This document shows, piece by piece, positions 1 to 4,358 of a stretch of DNA of 6,295 nucleotides. The position numbers and the translations under genes are program-made. The DNA is from Candidatus Methylomirabilota bacterium (GTDB lineage Bacteria; Methylomirabilota; Methylomirabilia; Methylomirabilales; Methylomirabilaceae). The notes under the pieces were generated by a model. The model made no database searches and was not told the origin of the DNA. It was given only the letters and a program-made list of their open reading frames with translations. The stretch covers positions 1-6,295 of the forward strand of contig PQAQ01000098.1 of the NCBI GenBank assembly GCA_003105305.1. The letters run 5' to 3'. How positions within the stretch are numbered: position 1 is the stretch's first letter; each line of letters starts with the position of its first letter.

Positions 1-623
1 CGAGGGTCCTGATGGTGTATGGCGGGCTCGCGGTAGTCGGAATTTTCCTCGTCTTGTATAAAGCCTTCAACTCTTCTCGGGCCGCCCTCCTCGTCATGGC
101 TAATCTCCCCTTGGCCCTGATCGGCGGCGTGGTGGCCATCCTGCTCACGGGGATGGTGACAAGTGTCCCTTCGCTGATTGGGTTCATCAGCGTCTTCGGG
201 ATCGCGGCCCGAAACGGCATCATCATGGTCAGCCATTACCGGCAGCTTCGGGCTGAAGGCGTACCGAAGGAGCAGGCCGTTATCCAGGGGTCGAAAGATC
301 GCCTGACGCCGGTCCTGATGACGGCTTCGACGGCCGCCTTGGGCCTCCTCCCCTTGATGTTCGGTGAGGCCACCGGCAAGGAGCTGGAGCGACCGCTCGC
401 CCAGGTCATCCTGGGAGGTCTTGTGACTTCAACTCTCCTGAATATGATCGTCGTACCGACGCTGTTCATGCGGTTTGGTTGGGAGCGGGAGGAGGTCTTC
501 CGACAACAGTTGGCCAGGGAGCGTGGCGATCTGCTGCGGCCGGTTGCACCGTTTACTGATGCGGCCGTTTCTGACCCTGTGGCGGCTCGCTCCCGTCCAC
601 CGACGAAAGTAGGCGATGAATAG
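1..623 (+). CDS. RND heavy-metal efflux permease (CzcA/CusA-like), C-terminal fragment
   Basis: This is the last ~207 residues of an inner-membrane RND pump; full-length members are about 1000-1050 residues. The reading frame is open to the left edge (codons from base 3), so the ATG at 12 is internal and not the true start. Visible are the closing membrane helices: a hydrophobic helix beginning VYGGLAVVGIFLVLY, then PLALIGGVVAILLTG, then the conserved stretch GFISVFGIAARNGIIMVSHY. A cytoplasmic loop follows with EAVIQG-like and RLTPVLMTASTAALGLLPL motifs, and then the last helix, LGGLVTSTLLNMIVVPTLF. The RNGI-SHY signature is typical of the heavy-metal (HME) branch and not the AcrB drug branch. 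A polar tail of about 45 residues ends the protein. Such pumps drive metal ions outward with the proton gradient, together with a periplasmic adaptor and an outer-membrane channel that would lie upstream. The 8-base overlap with a copper-type gene suggests Cu/Ag as substrate, but this is inferred. Confidence 0.92.
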   Translation, partial: RVLMVYGGLAVVGIFLVLYKAFNSSRAALLVMANLPLALIGGVVAILLTGMVTSVPSLIGFISVFGIAARNGIIMVSHYRQLRAEGVPKEQAVIQGSKDRLTPVLMTASTAALGLLPLMFGEATGKELERPLAQVILGGLVTSTLLNMIVVPTLFMRFGWEREEVFRQQLARERGDLLRPVAPFTDAAVSDPVAARSRPPTKVGDE

Positions 624-2061
624 ATCGGGATGGCGGACCGTCCTGCCGACAGCCGGCCTGCTGCTCCTCATGGCCGCTACCGCGTCGGGACACGCGTTCC
701 CCGACCGTTCAGAGCCGTGGACCGGGCAGGCGCTGCCGACGCCGCCCCCGCGCGTGAGACTCTGGTTTGACGGCGTCCTGGAGCCTGCTTTCAGTTCGAT
801 CAAGGTCGTCGATGCTCATCATCAGGAGGTCGATAACGGGGACGGACGCGTGAACCCTGCCGACCACACCGTTCTGGGGGCGTCTCTCCCGTTTCTGCCC
901 CCAGGGCAATACCGGATCTTGTGGAGCGTTGTCGCCCACGACGGGCATCGCACCGAAGGCGATCTGTCGTTCAGTATCGGTCCAGGCTCTTACGATCGGC
1001 CTGGGGCTGCCGGCATGCCCGCCACGCTTCCACAGCTCTTTATCCGTTGGTTCTACTTCATCGGTCTCTCGACGCTGATTGGAATGCTGACCTTTCGCCT
1101 GCTCCTCGTTCGATCGGTTGTGCTTCCGCCTCCGGCATTCGAGACGGTCGAGCCGCCGCTCAGGCGACTGGAGCTGAGTTCGATTGTGCTGGTCACGTTG
1201 ACGAATGCCGGTGAGCTCATCCTAAGAACGCAGATAATGAGCGGCGGGCGCTTTGCCGACATATATGGCGTCCTCCCGGTCGTGATTCTGCAGACCCACT
1301 TTGGGGCCGTATGGCTTGTCCGGATCGGCCTCATCGGGCTCCTGACTCTCGTGTGGGTGTTGAGAAGGACGCCCGCGCCGCGAAGCGGGCGGGTCCTTAT
1401 GCTTTCGCTTGCCGTAACCGCGCTTATCGCCCTGACCACGAGTCTGTCCGGGCATGCCGCGGACTGGGGAGACGTCACGATGCCTGTCCTTATCGACTGG
1501 ATCCACCTGGTTGCGGTCTCCGTCTGGATCGGCGGTCTCTTCGCGTTCGGATCCCTGGTCCAGCGCTTGGGCGCCGCTCCCGGTACGGAGGAGGGACCGC
1601 ACGGACTCTCGGCGATCGGCCGTCCTTTCTCGAGGATGGCAGCCTACTGCGTGTTCACGCTGGTTGTGGCCGGGCTCTTCAATGCGTGGCTGCAGGTAGG
1701 CTCACTGCAGCCCCTCGTGACGACCTCCTACGGGCTGGCTCTCCTTGCAAAGGTCTGCCTGGTGGGGCTCGTATTGGCACTGGCCGCCGTGAACCGGCAT
1801 TATTTCCTGCCCCTTCTGCGAGATCCCGCCGGCGCGCGCCGGCGACTGTCGGTCAATACGATCGGACGCCTCGGCGGCGCGTGGCTCGTGGGAACGGGCG
1901 GCGACCAGACCGCGAGGATTCGCCGTCGCCTGCGCCAATTCGTGCGGCTGGAGTGGATCCTCGTGATCGCTGCCCTGGCATTTGCGGCGCTTCTTACTCA
2001 CCTGCCTCCGGCCCGTCACATCCTTGCCCTCCACCATCTTGAGCAGCGCGCGCTTCGCTAG
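616..2061 (+). CDS. CopC-CopD fusion copper-handling membrane protein
   Basis: This is a 481-residue protein with two recognisable parts. Residues 1-25 form a signal peptide; cleavage after G25 would leave His26 as the mature N-terminus. Residues 26-122 are a CopC beta-sandwich domain. His26 plus the DGH motif (D109, H111) matches the His1/Asp/His Cu(II) site of CopC proteins, and there is no Met-rich Cu(I) site. From about residue 134 onward come several membrane helices of the CopD family, including the WIHLVAVSVWIGGL segment (H297, W304), the SYGLALLAKVCLVGLVLALAAVN segment and a final helix ending LLTHLPPA. Bacillus YcnJ has a comparable CopC-CopD layout. The role is probably periplasmic copper binding and movement across the inner membrane, but whether import or homeostasis cannot be told. 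The start lies inside the pump's last codons (ATGAATAG overlap) with only a weak GAAAG ribosome site, so translational coupling is likely. Confidence 0.9.
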   Translation: MNRSGWRTVLPTAGLLLLMAATASGHAFPDRSEPWTGQALPTPPPRVRLWFDGVLEPAFSSIKVVDAHHQEVDNGDGRVNPADHTVLGASLPFLPPGQYRILWSVVAHDGHRTEGDLSFSIGPGSYDRPGAAGMPATLPQLFIRWFYFIGLSTLIGMLTFRLLLVRSVVLPPPAFETVEPPLRRLELSSIVLVTLTNAGELILRTQIMSGGRFADIYGVLPVVILQTHFGAVWLVRIGLIGLLTLVWVLRRTPAPRSGRVLMLSLAVTALIALTTSLSGHAADWGDVTMPVLIDWIHLVAVSVWIGGLFAFGSLVQRLGAAPGTEEGPHGLSAIGRPFSRMAAYCVFTLVVAGLFNAWLQVGSLQPLVTTSYGLALLAKVCLVGLVLALAAVNRHYFLPLLRDPAGARRRLSVNTIGRLGGAWLVGTGGDQTARIRRRLRQFVRLEWILVIAALAFAALLTHLPPARHILALHHLEQRALR

Positions 2062-2090
2062 TCCGATCGATCCGTGGGCCGGGGTCAGCT

Positions 2091-2118
2091 TTGACGAAAT
2101 GCCGCCGAGTGTGATAAG
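2091..2118 (+). promoter_or_regulatory. Possible sigma70-type promoter with extended -10
   Basis: TTGACG (2091-2096, 5 of 6 to consensus) is followed after 16 bases by GATAAG (2113-2118, 4 of 6), which is preceded by TGT, an extended -10 element. Transcription would start near 2125 and give a leader of about 85 bases before the small lipoprotein gene. It lies in the 148-base gap after the CopC-CopD gene. A second TTGACA at 2119-2124 has no good -10 at the right distance. This is visual matching only. Confidence 0.4.
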
Positions 2119-2163
2119 TTGACACCGTATGACAGCGGCGGGCGGGATCCGGTCTGCGAGAGA

Positions 2164-2177
2164 CGGCTATCGGCTAT
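2164..2177. repeat. Tandem heptamer CGGCTAT x2
   Basis: Two adjacent copies of CGGCTAT lie in the leader of the small lipoprotein gene. Read on the other strand they give the GCCGATA unit found again just after that gene's stop codon (2567-2573). The exact shared core is 9 bases: GCTATCGGC at 2166-2174 and its inverse GCCGATAGC at 2567-2575. The gene is therefore bracketed by an inverted copy of the same short element. Confidence 0.5.
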
Positions 2178-2197
2178 TAACTCTCAGTGGATGTTAG

Positions 2198-2203
2198 AGG
2201 AGG
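2198..2203 (+). promoter_or_regulatory. Strong ribosome binding site AGGAGG
   Basis: A perfect AGGAGG lies 6 bases before the ATG at 2210. It selects this start over other frames and supports the 118-residue lipoprotein as the real gene in this stretch. Confidence 0.85.
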
Positions 2204-2209
2204 GATGCG

Positions 2210-2566
2210 ATGAGAACCTTTGGCGGGGTTGCTCGACGATCCTTTGTGATTGTATTGACGGGTGTGGGGGCATTGCTCTGGGGTTGCTCAGGGGCGCATC
2301 TCAGGCCGGACTCCTACGACTGGGTCACCGGAGAGCGGTCCGCGCCTGCTGCGGTGTCGGCAGCGAAGGTTGCGATCGCTGAGGCGCGAGCTGCCGGCGC
2401 GGCGCACGTCAGCGCAGCCCGGTACCCGATGGCAAAGGCGGGAGAATACCTCATCTTCGCTGAGGATGAGCTGTCGGATCGCGACTTCGCGGCGACGGAA
2501 ACGGCGGCCGAAATCGCCAGGCACGCTGCCGAGGAAGCCAAGGCAATAGCGCAGCGCGGAAAATAA
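2210..2566 (+). CDS. Small DUF4398-like lipoprotein
   Basis: This is a 118-residue predicted lipoprotein. Residues 1-25 have a basic start (RR at 9-10), a hydrophobic core (FVIVLTGVGALLW) and a lipobox LWGC with Cys26 as the lipidated residue. Ser follows at +2, so there is no Asp retention signal and outer-membrane sorting is expected. The mature part is Ala-rich and charged, with a likely long helical hairpin: APAAVSAAKVAIAEARAAGAAHV, then residues around AKAGEYLIFAEDELSDRDFAATETAAEIARHAAEEAKAIA. This pattern resembles the DUF4398 family, which often sits beside or within OmpA-family proteins; the molecular function is unknown. A perfect ribosome site fixes the start, and a promoter candidate lies upstream. 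It precedes a Pal-like gene whose N-terminal region has a similar EAKAAGAA pattern, so the two products may act together at the cell envelope (inference). The DUF assignment is from pattern recall and was not searched. Confidence 0.8.
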   Translation: MRTFGGVARRSFVIVLTGVGALLWGCSGAHLRPDSYDWVTGERSAPAAVSAAKVAIAEARAAGAAHVSAARYPMAKAGEYLIFAEDELSDRDFAATETAAEIARHAAEEAKAIAQRGK

Positions 2567-2601
2567 GCCGATAGCTGACAGCGAGATGCTGACAGCTACC
2601 T
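2567..2601 (+). repeat. Heptamer repeat with hairpin potential
   Basis: Starting on the base after the TAA stop there are five successive 7-base units, each beginning with GC. GCTGACA occurs exactly twice (2574-2580 and 2588-2594); the others are degenerate (GCCGATA at 2567-2573). The same stretch forms an inverted repeat. TAGCTGACAGC at 2572-2582 pairs with GCTGACAGCTA at 2588-2598 across the 5-base loop GAGAT, with 10 of 11 positions paired and one A-A mismatch. There is no T-run after it, so it does not look like a simple intrinsic terminator. Confidence 0.65.
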
Positions 2602-2604
2602 CAC

Positions 2605-2612
2605 AGGGAGGG
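2605..2612 (+). promoter_or_regulatory. Ribosome binding site deciding the Pal start
   Basis: AGGGAGGG lies about 9-10 bases before the ATG at 2622. The in-frame ATG at 2586 sits in the loop of the repeat hairpin with no comparable site before it. Starting there would also add 12 polar residues in front of the signal peptide. The later start is therefore preferred. Confidence 0.75.
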
Positions 2613-2621
2613 AGTTCGAAG

Positions 2622-3347
2622 ATGAACGGGAGTCCGAAGAGGGATCGGGTAATCCAGCTTGCGCTTCTCGTTGCATCGGTGGCCCTGACGATCGCCGGGT
2701 GTGCGACCACCGCATCGTATCGTCCTGAGCTCGACGGCATGAAGACCACTCTAACCGAGGCAAAGGCCGCGGGCGCCGCGACGCGCGCGCCGGAAGAATT
2801 TGCTGCGGCTGAAGCCTGCCTGGATTGGGCGACTCACGAGGCTACAGAATTCAATCCATTTGCGGATCCCGACGCCCGCATACGCGGCAAGTGTCAATCC
2901 GCCTTTGCCGCACTACGGGATAAGATGGCTGCCACGCAGGGGAGACGGGCGGCAGAGGTCGTGTCGCCACCCGCGACGCCGCAGCCGGAGACCGCTCGGG
3001 CGGAAGCGCCGCAGGCTTCGCCCTTGCAGGATATTTTCTTCGATTTCGACAGGTCGTCGATTCGGGCAGACATGAAGAATGGCCTTGCTAAAAACGTCCG
3101 ATGGTTGAAGGTGCATCCGGAGACCTCGATCGTGATCGAGGGGCACTGCGATGAGCGAGGAACCGTGGAGTATAATCAGGGGCTCGGACAGCGACGCGCG
3201 GCATCGGTCAAAAACCGTCTTGTAGCCGCGGGTATCAGCGCCAAGCGGATTAATGTCGTCAGCTATGGGAAGGAGCGGCCCTTTGTCGAGGGCCATGACG
3301 AGTCGGCCTGGAAGTGGAATCGGAGGGCTCATTTCGTCTTGCAATAG
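2622..3347 (+). CDS. pal: Peptidoglycan-associated lipoprotein (Pal / OmpA-C domain)
   Basis: This is a 241-residue outer-membrane lipoprotein. Residues 1-26 form a signal peptide (KR at 6-7, hydrophobic LALLVASVALTIAG) with lipobox IAGC and lipidated Cys27, followed by Ala. Residues ~30-105 are an Ala/Glu-rich helical region similar to the preceding gene's product (EAKAAGAATRAPEEFAAAEACL). A Pro/Ala-rich linker precedes the OmpA-C domain at ~135-241. That domain has the IFFDFD strand (138-143), EGHCDERGTVEYN (173-185) with peptidoglycan-contact Asp177, QRRAASVKNRL with conserved Arg192, VSYGKERP, and the terminal NRRAHFVL. The match to Pal is close. It should tether the outer membrane to peptidoglycan and, if Tol proteins exist elsewhere, serve the Tol-Pal system. 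At 241 residues it is longer than typical Pal (~170) because of the extra N-terminal helical region. No tol or ybgF gene is adjacent. An alternative start at 2586 would give 253 residues. Confidence 0.92.
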   Translation: MNGSPKRDRVIQLALLVASVALTIAGCATTASYRPELDGMKTTLTEAKAAGAATRAPEEFAAAEACLDWATHEATEFNPFADPDARIRGKCQSAFAALRDKMAATQGRRAAEVVSPPATPQPETARAEAPQASPLQDIFFDFDRSSIRADMKNGLAKNVRWLKVHPETSIVIEGHCDERGTVEYNQGLGQRRAASVKNRLVAAGISAKRINVVSYGKERPFVEGHDESAWKWNRRAHFVLQ

Positions 3348-3372
3348 GGAGAGAACAAGCGGCTGTCTCTCC
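3348..3372 (+). terminator. Weak terminator-like hairpin after pal
   Basis: GGAGAGA (3348-3354) pairs perfectly with TCTCTCC (3366-3372) over an 11-base loop, starting on the base after the stop codon. There is no T-run behind it, so intrinsic termination is doubtful. It could be a transcript-end stabilising hairpin or part of a Rho-dependent end. Confidence 0.3.
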
Positions 3373-3584
3373 GAACTGACTGCTGGTTGATGTGTCGAGT
3401 TGGGCTGCCCTCGAATACCGCTCAAGGGGTGGTCCCGGAAGTCGTGATGTTCTTTCGCCGCGCTGTTCTGCCTTTTCGACCCGAACTGTATTCCCGGACA
3501 TCGGCCCCTCCTCTGTCGTGTGATCCGACCGCTGTGATCCCAATAGCGTAGATCGGGTAACTGCCGGTTTGCGATAGGCCGCAG
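3348..3584. other. Noncoding gap between pal and the DUF2007-like gene
   Basis: No credible gene is seen in these 237 bases on either strand. Right after the pal stop is an inverted repeat (3348-3372). Near the other end TGTGATCC occurs twice (3519-3526 and 3533-3540) with a 14-base period. I found no convincing -35/-10 pair, although the downstream cluster probably needs a promoter here. Confidence 0.5.
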
Positions 3585-3845
3585 ATGCAGGAACGGATGA
3601 TTTATACGACGAATGATGAGATGCAGGCAGAACTGCTCCGCCTGCATCTGGAACACCATGGTGTGCCATGTTGGCTTCGCTCTATGCGGGTCGGCGGATT
3701 TCATGGAATCACGTTCGGTCCGCTTGGCGAGATCCGGCTGATGACCTCCGGACCGTATGCCGCGAAAGGGCGACGGCTGATCGAGCAGGTCGTACTGCGC
3801 GGCATCCTCTCCCTAGTGCCGAGGAACGGAGGACAACCGGAATGA
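3585..3845 (+). CDS. Small DUF2007-like protein
   Basis: This is an 86-residue protein without signal peptide or membrane helix. The opening MIYTTNDEMQAELLRLHLEHHGVPCWLRS has the DUF2007 pattern: a short strand, then a helix that begins at an A/T-N-D-E turn, then a Gly-Ile/Val-Pro strand. After a Gly-rich loop comes GEIRLMTSGPYAAKGRRLIEQV, matching the family's second strand-helix half. The family has a ferredoxin-like fold and is sometimes labelled a putative signal-transducing protein; no biochemical role is established. The start is uncertain. ATG 3585 has little ribosome site, while ATG 3597 (residue 5) has AGGA at 3589-3592, four bases before it, and begins exactly where the family homology does. 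The gene's end overlaps the next start by ATGA (3842-3845), suggesting coupling with the heptose enzyme. Strong alternative hairpins lie over its start region. Confidence 0.72.
   Translation: MQERMIYTTNDEMQAELLRLHLEHHGVPCWLRSMRVGGFHGITFGPLGEIRLMTSGPYAAKGRRLIEQVVLRGILSLVPRNGGQPE
3828..3833 (+). promoter_or_regulatory. Ribosome binding site for the rfaE2-type gene
   Basis: GGAGGA lies inside the last codons of the DUF2007-like gene, 8 bases before the ATG at 3842. It fixes the start of the adenylyltransferase, even though the frame stays open much further upstream (to 3668). Confidence 0.8.
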
Positions 3846-4333
3846 CAGTTGACGTCGGCAAACTCCGATCCCTACAAGAGCTGGTTGCCATTGTTCGTGC
3901 CCGTCGGGGGTTGGGAGAACGCATCGTCTTTACGAACGGCTGTTTTGATCTGCTCCATCGGGGACATATCCGGCTGTTGCAGCATGCAAAGGCGTTGGGC
4001 AACCTGTTGATCGTCGGTCTGAACAGCGATGCCTCCGTTCGGCTTCTCAAGGGTCCGTCCCGACCGGTGCTGATGCAGGATGAGCGAGCCGAACTGCTCT
4101 CAGCCCTGGCCTCGGTCGACTATGTGGTGATCTTCGAGGAACCGGATCCGGGGCGCATCATTGCAGCGCTTGAGCCCGACGTGCTGGTCAAAGGCGCCGA
4201 CTGGACAAAGGAAGCGGTGATCGGTCGGGAGACCGTGGAGCGACGTGGCGGGCAGGTCGTGACGATCCCGCTGGTCGCGGACTGTTCCACGAGTCGCATC
4301 GTGCGTCGCATCATCGAGACGGCGCAGCCGTAA
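3842..4333 (+). CDS. rfaE2: D-glycero-beta-D-manno-heptose 1-phosphate adenylyltransferase
   Basis: This is a 163-residue cytoplasmic nucleotidyltransferase. It transfers AMP from ATP to heptose 1-phosphate, giving ADP-heptose for the LPS inner core. The sequence shows the family's VFTNGCFDLLHRGHIRLL block with the HxGH catalytic motif (H39-H42), then LIVGLNSDASVRLLKG, RPVLMQDERAELLSALASVDYVVIFEEPDP, LEPDVLVKGADW, and the C-terminal nucleotide-binding element CSTSRIV (148-154). It corresponds to the C-terminal domain of E. coli HldE (RfaE). Here it is a stand-alone protein, so the kinase half (rfaE1/hldA type) must be encoded elsewhere. The start at 3842 is chosen from the GGAGGA site and the family length; a longer frame from 3668 would be an unrelated extension. 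It overlaps the DUF2007-like gene by 4 bases and ends 25 bases before mfd, so the three are probably co-transcribed. Confidence 0.95.
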   Translation: MTVDVGKLRSLQELVAIVRARRGLGERIVFTNGCFDLLHRGHIRLLQHAKALGNLLIVGLNSDASVRLLKGPSRPVLMQDERAELLSALASVDYVVIFEEPDPGRIIAALEPDVLVKGADWTKEAVIGRETVERRGGQVVTIPLVADCSTSRIVRRIIETAQP

Positions 4334-4358
4334 GAATCCGAGGGTGAGGGCAGGTTTT

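Noticed and set aside
1053..2042. Several 110-240 codon open frames on both strands inside the CopC-CopD gene
   Set aside because: They are shadows of a gene with clear domains; their translations are Arg/Pro/Ser-rich low-complexity text.
2119..2124. TTGACA as a -35 element
   Set aside because: The position 16-18 bases downstream is GC-rich (around GCGGGA) with nothing like a -10, so the pair at 2091-2118 is the better candidate.
2586..2621. Upstream ATG start for pal
   Set aside because: It has no good ribosome site, lies in a repeat hairpin loop, and would put 12 extra polar residues before the lipoprotein signal peptide.
3124..3141. CCTCGATC/GATCGAGG inverted repeat inside pal
   Set aside because: It falls in codons for the conserved strand leading to EGHCDERG, and its 2-base spacer is too tight for a hairpin of full stem length. 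Coding constraint explains it.
2913..3704. 263-codon minus-strand open frame across pal and the following gap
   Set aside because: It is antisense to the conserved Pal domain and to the start of the DUF2007-like gene, with no recognisable motif.
3668..3841. 58-codon N-terminal extension of the heptose adenylyltransferase frame
   Set aside because: It overlaps the DUF2007-like gene in another frame, has no homology pattern, and the ribosome site at 3828-3833 fits the ATG at 3842.
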